Below, in pieces: positions 37,137 to 46,234 of a stretch of 64,000 nt of DNA. The DNA lies in contig BPHE01000004.1 in NCBI GenBank assembly GCA_026003395.1, positions 1 through 64,000 on the forward strand. Reading direction: 5' to 3'. This stretch comes from Vicingaceae bacterium (lineage in GTDB: Bacteria; Bacteroidota; Bacteroidia; Flavobacteriales_E; Vicingaceae). Position numbers and translations under genes: made by a program. Positions within the stretch are counted from its first letter, which is position 1. Every line of letters begins with the position of its first letter. Below the pieces are notes generated by a model. The model did not search any database. It had not been told where the DNA came from and was given only the letters and a program-made list of their open reading frames with translations.

Positions 37137-39141
37137 TTGGTGGGTTGTTTGGCTTGCTTTTTTTCTTGTTACCGGTAATTTGGTTGCACAGGATGAATGC
37201 GAAAAACCTAACAAAAAAGCGTTGAAGCTTTATGATGCATCACAGTTGCCCGGTGTGACATTAAGTGAAAGAAAAAAACTCTTACTCGAAGCGCTTGAAA
37301 AGGATCCACACATACCTGAAGCTTGGGAAGATTTAGCCAATATGGCTGAAAGGGAGGCCAATGGTGCTTTGTCTTTGATGCAAGTGCAACAAGCAACCAA
37401 CCGTAAAATATCATATTGGAAAAAACTGGTAGAGAATTGCCCTTCTTACAAAAATTATCTATATTATTATGAGTTGGGCAACTACTATTATATGCATAGA
37501 GAATGGACAGAGGCAAAGGAATGGTTTGGAAAATATCTCTCTTCGACTTCGGGGAAAAATCGTCAACTTACCGAAGATGCACAAAACAAAGTAAAGCAGA
37601 TAGAAGAGTTGGATTACTTTTTGAAAAATCCGGTAAAGTTTACACCAAAAAAAGTGAAAGGGGTTTGCACCGAATTGGATGAATATCTGCCGATGTTGTC
37701 ACCGGATAACCGCTATTTATATTTCACAAGAAGAGTCAATGAGGACACGAAATCGATGTTGGGGAAGGAGCAAAGAGAGTTTTTAACACAAAGTCGGAGA
37801 TATGGACCGGATACCTTTTCGGTAGGAATTTTTATGGGGCCGCCATTTAACGAAAAAGGTTTAAATCAGGGAGCGGTGAGCATTTCGGTAACCAATAAAA
37901 CAATTTATGTAACAGTGGTAGAATTAATTCCTGATCCAAGACGGGAAAGCCGCATTCAACAAGGTAATTCGGGAGTGTTGTATGCCAATGGTGATATTTA
38001 CTATAGTGAATTTAAGGATGGGCAATGGGGTCCGTTGAAAAGTATCGGTGATCATATCAACGGAAAATATACTTGGGAAGGTCAGCCATCTATTTCTGCC
38101 GATGACAAAACATTATATTTTGCTTCCGCAAGGGAAGGCGGATACGGTGGTATGGATATTTACAAGGTGGAACGTCAGGCAGATGGAAAATGGGGACCAC
38201 CGGTTAATTTGGGGCCCGTTATCAATACAGAAGGAAATGAAAAGTCACCATTTATCCATTCTGACAGTTATACGCTTTATTTTAGTTCCGACGGACATCC
38301 GGGCTATGGAGGGTTTGATATATTTTATTCCAAAATCAAAGAAGACGGTACTTTTACGACACCAAAAAACATAGGATATCCTATAAACACCGAAAAAGAC
38401 GAACATGGCTTTATTGTGAGCGTTGATGGGAATTATGGTTATTTTTCTGCTGGCTTGTTGCAAGATAATTTGGATATTTATTGTTTTGAATTGTATGAAG
38501 ATGCACGACCTGAGAAAGTTACCTTTATCAGAGGAGAAATGGCTGATGCAAAAGGTCAAGTGCCAGACGGTGTAGATGTAGAGATAAAAAACTTATCCAA
38601 TGGAAAAACATATTCCGGCGTAGTGGATAAAGAAAGCGGACAGTTTGTTGCAGTGGTGACGGCAAAAGAAAATGAAGATTTATTGTTGATGGCCAAAAAA
38701 GAGGGCTATGCATTTTCTTCGGCATTAATTCATATGAAAGCCGAGATAGTCGGACGGCCGATTCATGTGTCGCATCCATTGGAAGTGAAACCAATCGAAA
38801 AAGGCAAAACTTATACATTGCACGATATCTTGTTTCCTACCAATTCATATGAATTGGACCAAAAATCATATTATGTATTGGATGCATTTGCCGATTTTTT
38901 AAAACAAAACAAAGATTTAAAAATAGAGATTCAAGGACATACGGATAATGTGGGGGATGATGATTTTAACATGGCATTGAGTGAGAATCGTGCCCGTGTG
39001 GTTTACGAATATTTGTTAAAAAAAGGAATACCAGCAGAACGAATGACTTATAAAGGTTATGGAGAGACACGCCCTGTGGCAAGTAATGCAACGGAAGAAG
39101 GAAGGGCTAAAAACCGTCGTACGGAATTTCTAATTCGTTAA
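37099..39141 (+). CDS. PorE-like TPR/PD40/OmpA envelope protein
   Basis: A 680 aa exported protein (hydrophobic signal about 15-32, ending LVAQ). Domains in order: a TPR-like helical region (about 35-170), a PD40/WD40-like beta-propeller (repeats such as GQPSISADDKTLYFASAREG and YTLYFSSDGHPGYGGFDIFY), a carboxypeptidase-regulatory-like beta domain (about 475-545) and a C-terminal OmpA domain (EIQGHTDNVGDDDFNMALSE). This is the architecture of PorE from type IX secretion. A TTG at 37093 would add two residues; the ATG at 37099 is preferred. It begins within the AsmA 3' end. Confidence 0.85.
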   Translation: MQREELRNWKNNSWWVVWLAFFLVTGNLVAQDECEKPNKKALKLYDASQLPGVTLSERKKLLLEALEKDPHIPEAWEDLANMAEREANGALSLMQVQQATNRKISYWKKLVENCPSYKNYLYYYELGNYYYMHREWTEAKEWFGKYLSSTSGKNRQLTEDAQNKVKQIEELDYFLKNPVKFTPKKVKGVCTELDEYLPMLSPDNRYLYFTRRVNEDTKSMLGKEQREFLTQSRRYGPDTFSVGIFMGPPFNEKGLNQGAVSISVTNKTIYVTVVELIPDPRRESRIQQGNSGVLYANGDIYYSEFKDGQWGPLKSIGDHINGKYTWEGQPSISADDKTLYFASAREGGYGGMDIYKVERQADGKWGPPVNLGPVINTEGNEKSPFIHSDSYTLYFSSDGHPGYGGFDIFYSKIKEDGTFTTPKNIGYPINTEKDEHGFIVSVDGNYGYFSAGLLQDNLDIYCFELYEDARPEKVTFIRGEMADAKGQVPDGVDVEIKNLSNGKTYSGVVDKESGQFVAVVTAKENEDLLLMAKKEGYAFSSALIHMKAEIVGRPIHVSHPLEVKPIEKGKTYTLHDILFPTNSYELDQKSYYVLDAFADFLKQNKDLKIEIQGHTDNVGDDDFNMALSENRARVVYEYLLKKGIPAERMTYKGYGETRPVASNATEEGRAKNRRTEFLIR

Positions 39142-39167
39142 AAATTTTTTTGTAATTTAAAAATTTA

Positions 39168-39175
39168 TATTTTTG
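39168..39175 (+). promoter_or_regulatory. TAnnTTTG -7 box upstream of lipoprotein gene
   Basis: TATTTTTG, 25 bp before the ATG at 39201, matches the -7 consensus. The nearest TTG upstream gives a 15-bp spacer, slightly short of the usual range. Confidence 0.45.
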
Positions 39176-39200
39176 CCTAGCAATCTAAAAACTAAAAACT

Positions 39201-39941
39201 ATGAAAAAACTAACATTATTAGCAGCAACTGCTATTTTTATGTCGACATTTGTGACATCATGTAAAAAAGGAGATGGTGACCCGGCTATCTCTTTGCGCA
39301 GCAGAAAAGCAAGATTAACCGGTGAGTGGATGGTGAAAAAATATGACATGAATTCAACTTGGACTTCTACAAGCGGAAACACCACCACTACAACACAAAA
39401 TATGGAAATGTTTGACGGTTCTACCTATACACAAACCACAATATACAACGATGGATCTAAATCAATGAAAGAAGGTACAGGTGAATATAAAGTCACTTTG
39501 AATAAGGATTATACATTTGAAATTGTAATCAATAAAAATTTCACAAAAGAAACTTATACTCCTAACAATGGAGCGTCTGTTACTACCACTTTGGAACCTA
39601 ATGAAGGAAAATATTCTACCACCTATAAAGGTTCTTGGTCATTTGTTGGTAAAGACAAAAATGCCGATTTTAAAAATAAAGAAAGAGTATTGCTTAACAT
39701 CACAGAAGAGGTTCAAGTTTATCCTGATTATGATTTTATGAATGGTGAGTGGAAATCCAGTACTACTACAAGTACTTACGCTAATGGGCAAAATACAATG
39801 ATTTGGAATTTAAATACTTTGAAAAATAATCTTATTGAAATTGTTGGAGATATTAAAAGCACATATACTAATGTGGATTATAACGGTAATACCTCTACCT
39901 CTTCACAAAATGGTTCAATGACTATAGAGATGGAACAATAA
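39201..39941 (+). CDS. lipoprotein, lipocalin-like beta domain
   Basis: A 246 aa lipoprotein (signal ending FVTSC, Cys21, then KKGDGD). The mature part alternates Thr/Ser-rich strands (TSTSGNTTTTTQNMEMFDG, TTSTYANGQNTMIWNLNTL), suggesting a beta-barrel of the lipocalin-like type common in Bacteroidota. The opening RSRKARLTGEWMVKKYDMN also fits such domains (LxGxW). Function unknown. Its own promoter and a strong terminator (39963-39988) make it a single-gene transcript. Confidence 0.8.
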   Translation: MKKLTLLAATAIFMSTFVTSCKKGDGDPAISLRSRKARLTGEWMVKKYDMNSTWTSTSGNTTTTTQNMEMFDGSTYTQTTIYNDGSKSMKEGTGEYKVTLNKDYTFEIVINKNFTKETYTPNNGASVTTTLEPNEGKYSTTYKGSWSFVGKDKNADFKNKERVLLNITEEVQVYPDYDFMNGEWKSSTTTSTYANGQNTMIWNLNTLKNNLIEIVGDIKSTYTNVDYNGNTSTSSQNGSMTIEMEQ

Positions 39942-39962
39942 AAATCAATACACATACATACC

Positions 39963-39988
39963 AAAAGGCGGTGACATCACCGCCTTTT
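39963..39988 (+). terminator. rho-independent terminator
   Basis: AAAAGGCGGTGA (39963-39974) and TCACCGCCTTTT (39977-39988) form a perfect 12-bp stem with a two-base apex (in practice a slightly larger loop), followed by further T residues. It closes the lipoprotein transcript 21 bp after its stop. Confidence 0.92.
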
Positions 39989-40010
39989 TTTATTTAATAA
40001 AAATAAAAAA

Positions 40011-40043
40011 TTGATGATGACGTTATTGGTTTGTGTAATTTTG
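40011..40043 (+). promoter_or_regulatory. promoter of the YwqK-like gene, almost leaderless
   Basis: TTG at 40011-40013, a 22-bp spacer, and TAATTTTG at 40036-40043 match the Bacteroidota -33/-7 pattern. Only 5 bp separate the -7 box from the ATG at 40049, so the mRNA should begin at or next to the start codon. Confidence 0.6.
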
Positions 40044-40048
40044 CTTTA

Positions 40049-40843
40049 ATGAAAAAAATGATTCAAATATTATTTTTTGTTATAACAGGTTTGTGCTTAT
40101 TGGGACCAATAAAAGTTTTCTCTCAGGACAACACGTTAAACTTTAAAGATGCCAAAGGCATAAAACAAGGTCCTTGGCAGGGGTATTATAAAGACGGGAA
40201 GTTGAAATATACCGGGCAATTTAAAGACAACAAACCTGTCGGAAAGTTCACATATTATTTTCCATCAGGTGCCGTAAGGGCAATAGTTTATCACTACCCT
40301 GACGGCCGAAGCTATGCCACATTTTATTATGAAACCGGAAAACCTGTATGTACCGGAAAATATGTCAATCAAAAGAGAGATAGTGCCTGGGTTTATTATT
40401 TTCCGGAAGGTACAATCATGGCTGAGGAATTTTACATTGAAGGGAAAAAACATGGCACATGGAAGCTATACTATCATTCGGGAATACTTTTGCAAGAAAA
40501 AAATTATGTCAATGGTAAAGCAGAAGGTGTTTGTATAAATTATTATGATAATGGTAAAATAAGAGACAAGATGATTTATCATAACGATAGTTTAAATGGT
40601 TTGTTTGAGCATTATTACCCTAATGGAATTTTAAATATTTATGGGATGTATAAAAATGATTTGAAAGAGGGTAAGTGGATAGTTAACGACAAAAACGGCA
40701 AAAAAGAGAAGGAAGTCATCTTCATACATGGTCGGTTGGCCAATGAAGACGATTATTTGATTCCTGTCGACGAACCGAAAGAAATAGAAGAGCATGAATT
40801 GATAGAAAGGTTAAACAAACAATTTGGGATATACGCCGAATGA
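40049..40843 (+). CDS. YwqK/MORN-repeat-like exported protein
   Basis: A 264 aa protein with a signal peptide (1-25, ending VFSQ). About eight repeated strands follow of the type GxWxxYYxxGKLxxxGxFK: GPWQGYYKDGKLKYTGQF, AWVYYFPEGTIMAEEFY, GTWKLYYHSGILLQEKNY and so on. These are YwqK/MORN-like beta repeats, which bind proteins or membranes in other systems. The reading frame opens upstream at 40031, but that TTG lies within the promoter, so the ATG at 40049 is used. It overlaps mnmA by 4 bp. Confidence 0.88.
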   Translation: MKKMIQILFFVITGLCLLGPIKVFSQDNTLNFKDAKGIKQGPWQGYYKDGKLKYTGQFKDNKPVGKFTYYFPSGAVRAIVYHYPDGRSYATFYYETGKPVCTGKYVNQKRDSAWVYYFPEGTIMAEEFYIEGKKHGTWKLYYHSGILLQEKNYVNGKAEGVCINYYDNGKIRDKMIYHNDSLNGLFEHYYPNGILNIYGMYKNDLKEGKWIVNDKNGKKEKEVIFIHGRLANEDDYLIPVDEPKEIEEHELIERLNKQFGIYAE

Positions 40844-41934
40844 AAGAAAAAAATAAAAAACGGGTTTTAGTGGCCATGAGCGGTGGAATAGACAGCTCAG
40901 TAACGGCCATGTTGTTGCACGAACAAGGGTATGATGTGGTGGGAATCACCATGAAAACCTGGGATTATCAAACATCCGGAGGAACACGAAAAACCACCGG
41001 CTGTTGTAGTTTGGATGATATCAACGATGCCAGGATTTTGGCAGTTAAATTGGGTTTCCCGCATTACATCATTGATATACGTGAGGAGTTTGGCAATTTT
41101 ATCATCAATAATTTTGTAGATGAATATTTATCCGGAAGAACGCCCAACCCATGTGTATTGTGTAATACCTACATTAAATGGGAAGCTTTGATAAAAAGAG
41201 CCGACGCGCTTGATTGTGACTTTATTGCCACCGGTCATTATGCCAATATCAGATATGAAAATGGCCGTTACGTGATTTCAAAAGGAAAAGACACCTGGAA
41301 GGACCAGTCATATGTACTTTGGGGAGTGTCGCAGAAAAATCTTGCGAGAACAATATTACCTCTTGGACAATACACTAAACAAGAAATTCGTCAGATGGCA
41401 TTTGACAGGGGATTCACCGAACTAGCAAAAAAAGCCGAAAGCTATGAAATTTGTTTTGTGCCCGATAATGATTACAGGGCTTTTCTCAAACGTAGAAAAC
41501 CGGAAATTGAGCAATTGGAAGGCGGATATTTTGTGGATGTCAACGGTAATATCCTCGGAAAACACAAAGGATATCCCTTTTACACTATTGGTCAAAGAAA
41601 AGGATTGGAAATTGCTTTGGGCGAACCCAAATATGTGGTAGCTATCAAACCTGAGACCAACGAGGTTGTTTTGGGCAATAAGGAAGACCTCGAAAGAAAC
41701 ACAATGTGGGTAGAAAAAGTCAATTGGGTAAAATATAGTCATTTGCCTGAAAATGGACTTGAAGTAATAGCCAAGATCCGGTATAAAGATCCAGGTACTC
41801 CTGCTACTATTTTTAATGAAAATGATCTGATTAGAGTCATTTTTCACAAAAATGTTTCGGCAATTGCACCGGGACAAAGTGCTGTTTTTTATGAGCATGA
41901 CGATGTGGTGGCCGGAGGAATTATTAAAAAATGA
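40840..41934 (+). CDS. mnmA: tRNA-specific 2-thiouridylase
   Basis: Installs the sulfur of 2-thiouridine at tRNA position 34. The 364 aa protein has the PP-loop AMSGGIDSSVTA (near residues 12-23) and the catalytic Cys pair in PNPCVLCN and YEICFVPD. YTIGQRKGLEIA marks the central domain. The start overlaps the upstream stop (ATGA), and its end overlaps the next lipoprotein. Confidence 0.96.
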   Translation: MKEKNKKRVLVAMSGGIDSSVTAMLLHEQGYDVVGITMKTWDYQTSGGTRKTTGCCSLDDINDARILAVKLGFPHYIIDIREEFGNFIINNFVDEYLSGRTPNPCVLCNTYIKWEALIKRADALDCDFIATGHYANIRYENGRYVISKGKDTWKDQSYVLWGVSQKNLARTILPLGQYTKQEIRQMAFDRGFTELAKKAESYEICFVPDNDYRAFLKRRKPEIEQLEGGYFVDVNGNILGKHKGYPFYTIGQRKGLEIALGEPKYVVAIKPETNEVVLGNKEDLERNTMWVEKVNWVKYSHLPENGLEVIAKIRYKDPGTPATIFNENDLIRVIFHKNVSAIAPGQSAVFYEHDDVVAGGIIKK

Positions 41935-42602
41935 TGTATCGTTTAATTATCATAGCAATCGCAGTGATACTAAATACAAGTTGCAAAAAAGACCAACCGG
42001 TTGTTCCATACACCGGTCATGAATATTTCCCTGTGTTTAATGGCCAAACATTAGTTTATGAAGTGGATTCTATTATTTGGGATGATTTTTACACACCGCC
42101 AAAAGTAGATACCTTTCATTATTCCTTAAAAGAATTTGTGGAAAGCTCTTATTTTGCAAAGGACAACCAGGAAATTTTCAGAATTGTCAGGAGTATTCGT
42201 AAGAACGATTCTCTCAATTTTCAGATTATAGATATTTGGAGCAAATATCGTAACAACATTAATGCTGTGAGAAACGAAGAGAACCGCTATTTTGTAAAAT
42301 TAGTTTTTCCCGCCCAAAAAGGTAAAAAATGGAACGTAAATGCAATGAATGATCTTGATGAACAAGAAGCAAAAATTATTGATGTGCATCAACCTGTCAA
42401 TTTAAATGGTTTTACTTTTGATTCTGTATTGACTGTAAGTGTTCAGAATGATTCAAACTTGATAGAGAAAAAAATTGAAAAAGAAATGTATGCTTGGAAA
42501 ATAGGTTTGATTTACCGTGAAAAAACCGATTTGCAAACCTTCATCGACGGTAAACCGAAATCGGGCTATAAGGTAATTTATAAAATTATTCATTGGCAGT
42601 AG
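41931..42602 (+). CDS. lipoprotein of unknown function
   Basis: A 223 aa protein with a lipoprotein signal (IAVILNTSC, Cys18, then KKD). The mature part is beta-rich (GHEYFPVFNGQTLVYEVDSI) and ends in IYKIIHWQ. No family motif is recognised. It overlaps mnmA by 4 bp and ends just before the subtilase; all are likely one operon. A second in-frame ATG at 41934 is equally possible. Confidence 0.78.
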   Translation: MMYRLIIIAIAVILNTSCKKDQPVVPYTGHEYFPVFNGQTLVYEVDSIIWDDFYTPPKVDTFHYSLKEFVESSYFAKDNQEIFRIVRSIRKNDSLNFQIIDIWSKYRNNINAVRNEENRYFVKLVFPAQKGKKWNVNAMNDLDEQEAKIIDVHQPVNLNGFTFDSVLTVSVQNDSNLIEKKIEKEMYAWKIGLIYREKTDLQTFIDGKPKSGYKVIYKIIHWQ

Positions 42603-42604
42603 TT

Positions 42605-44239
42605 ATGTTGTTAAAAAAAATCATCATAGTATTTTTAATCATTTTGTGTGGTTTAATATATGGACAAAATGGAAATAATAAATACAGGATAACTTTTACA
42701 GATAAAAACAATAATCCTTATTCCTTGCAAAATCCCGGACAGTTTTTATCTCAAAGATCTCTTGCAAGACGTCAAAAATACAATATTCCTCTTACTACCG
42801 AGGATTTGCCGGTCACTCCGGCATATATCGACAGCGTTCTGGCAAAAGGTTTTCAATTGCATTGTATAAACAAGTGGTTCAATAGTATAGTGGTGGAAGC
42901 AAATGACACCGTATCGTTGGCTCCATTATATTCCTTGCCTTTTGTTGCTTCCATTGATACAGTTTTTAAATATAAAGCAAGTTTTGGAAGAAAATCCTGG
43001 CAAAGCCAATGGAAAAATAATTTTGTGAGTTCGGCAGTGGATTATGGCTATGCTGTTGATCAAATAGAAATGATCAAACTTGATTTTTTACATGCCAACG
43101 GATGGAATGGAGAAGGCAAAATAATAGCCGTCATGGATGCCGGATTTCAAAATGTGGATAATATAGCAGGATTTCAGCATTTGTTTCAAAACGGACAAAT
43201 ACTTGGAACATGGGATTTTGTGGCGAGAGAGCCGTCTGTTTACGAAGATCATCCGCATGGCACTGCCGTACTGTCGATTATTGCGGCTTATCAACCGGGC
43301 AAAATGGTAGGAGGCGCATACGCCTCTTCATTTTATTTATTTCGCACCGAAGATGTATTTAGCGAATCGTTGGTTGAAGAAGATAATTGGGTGGCTGCAG
43401 CTGAAAAGGCCGATAGTTTGGGAGTAGATATTATTCAAACCTCTTTGGGGTATTTTGAATTTGACCATCAATCTACCAGTCATCAATATAGTGAAATGAA
43501 CGGCAATACAACCAGAATATCACAAGGAGCCAACAAAGCCATGACAAGAGGTATGTTGGTGGTTGTCAGTGCCGGCAATGAAGGCAATGCTCCGTGGCAT
43601 TACATCACTGCTCCGGCTGATGCAGACAGTGTCATAAGTGTTGGTGCAGTCAACAAAGACAAAATTTTGGCGGACTTTAGTTCAAGAGGGCCCTCATCTG
43701 ACGGACAGATCAAGCCGGAAGTATGTGCCATGGGGCAAGCAACTGTAGTTTATGCTTCCAATGGCGATGCGTTAGCCGGTAGCGGTACATCCTTTGCATC
43801 TCCTTTGATCTCTGCCGGGGCTGCTTGTTTATGGCAGGCCTTTGATGAAAAAAATGCCTGGCAAATAAGGGATTTGATATTAAAATCTTGCGACCGTTAT
43901 CTTCAACCCAACAATGATTATGGATATGGTATTCCTGATTTTTCCAAGGCAGTGATGACTGAACTGCAATTTCCCTATGAAGAAGGACGTGAGATTGTAA
44001 AACTTTTGAATGGAAATGTAGGCAATGAACCGTTGCAATTATTAATTATACCGGCCTATGACGGAATGGTTACCATTGACCTTATGGATGTTTCCGGAAA
44101 ATTATTGCAACAAAGATCAGAAGTGATTGATAAAAAACAATTGAGAATTTACAAGATTGATACCGAAAATCAAGGTTTTTTCCTGCTTAGGGTTGAAACA
44201 CCTTTAAAAAATTATGTTTTTAAAATACTCAACCCATAA
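42605..44239 (+). CDS. secreted subtilisin-like (S8) serine protease with C-terminal sorting domain
   Basis: A 544 aa protease. It has a signal peptide (1-20, ending LIYG), an inhibitor-like propeptide (about 25-145) and the S8 catalytic domain. Catalytic residues are Asp178 (IIAVMDAGF), His218 (EDHPHGT), oxyanion Asn325 (SAGNEG) and Ser396 (GTSFASP). The last 85 or so residues (MVTIDLMDVSGKLLQQ, GFFLLRVE) resemble a T9SS type A sorting domain, so it is probably exported to the cell surface. The ATG at 42605 is chosen over TTG at 42593. It is the last gene of the mnmA operon. Confidence 0.92.
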   Translation: MLLKKIIIVFLIILCGLIYGQNGNNKYRITFTDKNNNPYSLQNPGQFLSQRSLARRQKYNIPLTTEDLPVTPAYIDSVLAKGFQLHCINKWFNSIVVEANDTVSLAPLYSLPFVASIDTVFKYKASFGRKSWQSQWKNNFVSSAVDYGYAVDQIEMIKLDFLHANGWNGEGKIIAVMDAGFQNVDNIAGFQHLFQNGQILGTWDFVAREPSVYEDHPHGTAVLSIIAAYQPGKMVGGAYASSFYLFRTEDVFSESLVEEDNWVAAAEKADSLGVDIIQTSLGYFEFDHQSTSHQYSEMNGNTTRISQGANKAMTRGMLVVVSAGNEGNAPWHYITAPADADSVISVGAVNKDKILADFSSRGPSSDGQIKPEVCAMGQATVVYASNGDALAGSGTSFASPLISAGAACLWQAFDEKNAWQIRDLILKSCDRYLQPNNDYGYGIPDFSKAVMTELQFPYEEGREIVKLLNGNVGNEPLQLLIIPAYDGMVTIDLMDVSGKLLQQRSEVIDKKQLRIYKIDTENQGFFLLRVETPLKNYVFKILNP

Positions 44240-44244
44240 TTTTT

Positions 44245-45108
44245 TTATTCATACCCCGAAAAACTTAAAAAATATTTGCCATTTTGGATAAGCAGAGAAG
44301 GAAACGGCAGTTTGATGATATCCAAAATTTTAAACGTCTGCAACAACCATTTTTTGTGTGTTTTGATTTTGGTCCACTGAATATCGGGAGCCAAATAAAT
44401 TTGATTTAAGGTATATTGGTCTTTATGCGAAGTATAATAATTTTCTATTGAATAGCCCAAGCAAAAACTTACAAATGAAAATTTTGCATTTTCTTTGAAA
44501 GGTGAATAACCAATCCAGTATACTTGTCCGTTATAATCCTTGAGTATATTTTCAGCAAGATTTTTTCCGAAAATTTCCGGTCTTAGCGAGGCCATTGAAG
44601 AATTTTTATATGAAAATTTTAATGAAAAACCATATAAATGGGCATTACTTATATATAAGAAAGTGCCGGCAGTGTTGGCCGCCAGATCATATAAAGAAAA
44701 TCCCCATCCGCTTGAAAAACCGTCCATTGTTTCAATAACCAACATATATCCCCATGGAATGAAAGCCGAAAGTTTGCGTACTTTGACTTTTTCTTCGGAA
44801 TAATAGCAGGGCAAGAGAAATTCTTCAAGAAATCTAGATATATAGTATGTCGAGAATGTATGCCCCAATTTGTCCATGCCCCCCCATTCGTTACCATCAT
44901 TAAAAAAATGAAACTTTCCGGTAGAATAGGGTTTATACCATTCATAGCTCAACCATGTCAATGATATTGCCGATCCTGCTGCGATAGATCCGAAACGCCA
45001 TAATTTACAAGAAAATTTATTTTGAAAAGTATCTAATGGTTCTTGAGAAAAAAGTTGATTTAATTGAATGAAACAAACAAGAAAAATACTTAAAAAGAGT
45101 TTATGCAT
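44245..45108 (-). CDS. DUF2279-like envelope protein
   Basis: A 287 aa protein with a signal peptide (1-21, ending LFSQ). A conserved DUF2279-like region has MDKLGHTFSTYYISRF (about 79-94) and the VIETMDGFSSGWGFSLYDLAANTAG segment (residues near 127-151). It may be a periplasmic or outer-membrane protein; the family function is unknown. It follows ilvE after 17 bp and is likely co-transcribed with it. Confidence 0.82.
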   Translation of the reverse strand: MHKLFLSIFLVCFIQLNQLFSQEPLDTFQNKFSCKLWRFGSIAAGSAISLTWLSYEWYKPYSTGKFHFFNDGNEWGGMDKLGHTFSTYYISRFLEEFLLPCYYSEEKVKVRKLSAFIPWGYMLVIETMDGFSSGWGFSLYDLAANTAGTFLYISNAHLYGFSLKFSYKNSSMASLRPEIFGKNLAENILKDYNGQVYWIGYSPFKENAKFSFVSFCLGYSIENYYTSHKDQYTLNQIYLAPDIQWTKIKTHKKWLLQTFKILDIIKLPFPSLLIQNGKYFLSFSGYE

Positions 45109-45125
45109 AAATTACGGTGGCTTAC

Positions 45126-46196
45126 TTACATAACCTTAATTCTCCAATTGAAAGGATCGTCAATAAGACCTTTTCTGAGTTTTTCCAAATAATTTGCTGC
45201 AAAATTTGAAAACTCTCTTTGTTGCAGTGGTGGGCATTGATAATCTTTTTCTTTGTAGCTGATCAATGCAATTGGAGCAATTGTGGCAGCTGTTCCGGCA
45301 CCAAAAATATCCTTGAGAGTGCCTTTTTCAATGCTTTCTATCAATTCTGATACTTTCACAGGTCTTACTTCTACAGGTATTTTGTATTGTTTTGCCAAAG
45401 TGAGGATGCTGTCACGGGTGATGCCTGCCAAAATAGTTTTTTTGTCGAGAGGAGGAGTGACCAAAGTATCGTCAAATTGAAAGAATATATTCATGGTCCC
45501 TGATTCCTCTATAAACTCATGAGTAATGGCATTGGTCCAAATCAATTGGTGGTATCCTTTTTGTTGAGCCAATCTGGCCGGATAAAGTGCTGCAGCATAA
45601 TTGCCCGCAGCTTTGGCAAATCCCGTACCGCCCTCAACGCTACGTGTGTAATATTCTTCTATTTTCACCTTTAATGGATCAGCGTAATAGGCATTTACAG
45701 GCGAGGCAAAAATCATCATGGTGTATTCATCGGCAGGTCTGACCCCAAGTACGGGTTGTGAGGCAAACATAAAAGGACGGATATATAAGGAGGCACCTTT
45801 TGACTTAGGTATCCATTCATGGTCTAATTTTACTAATTCCTTAACGGCTTCTACAAACAATTCCTCGGGGAATGAAGGCATACAAAGGCGTTGTGCCGAG
45901 ACATTAAATCTTTCGGCATTTTTTTCGGGTCTGAATAAAAATACCTCGTTTTTTTCATTTTTATATGCCTTTAAACCCTCAAAAATTGCCTGGCCATAGT
46001 GCAAGGCGGCACAAGCAGGATGTAACGAAATGTTTTGGAAGGGGACAATTCTTGGATTTTGCCATGCATTGTTTTTATATTCACAAATAAACATGTGATC
46101 GGTGAAAAATTTTCCAAAGACCAAGTTTTCCAAATCAACCTCTTTTAATTTGCTTTCTTTTGTTTTTAGAATGCTAATCTTGTTGGTTTCAGTCAT
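45126..46196 (-). CDS. ilvE: branched-chain amino acid aminotransferase
   Basis: PLP-dependent transamination of leucine, isoleucine and valine. At 356 aa it belongs to the longer, eukaryote-like class. It has ALHYGQAIFEGLKAY (near 65-79), the PLP-Lys region GGTGFAKAAGNYAAALYPA (near 195-213), the EESGTMNIFF cofactor-binding loop and GAGTAATIAPI near the C-terminus. Two candidate -7 boxes (46221-46228 and 46230-46237, minus strand) lie just upstream. Confidence 0.95.
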   Translation of the reverse strand: MTETNKISILKTKESKLKEVDLENLVFGKFFTDHMFICEYKNNAWQNPRIVPFQNISLHPACAALHYGQAIFEGLKAYKNEKNEVFLFRPEKNAERFNVSAQRLCMPSFPEELFVEAVKELVKLDHEWIPKSKGASLYIRPFMFASQPVLGVRPADEYTMMIFASPVNAYYADPLKVKIEEYYTRSVEGGTGFAKAAGNYAAALYPARLAQQKGYHQLIWTNAITHEFIEESGTMNIFFQFDDTLVTPPLDKKTILAGITRDSILTLAKQYKIPVEVRPVKVSELIESIEKGTLKDIFGAGTAATIAPIALISYKEKDYQCPPLQQREFSNFAANYLEKLRKGLIDDPFNWRIKVM

Positions 46197-46234
46197 GGTC
46201 TCTTGATTATGAGGTTACCTCAAAAATATCAAAT

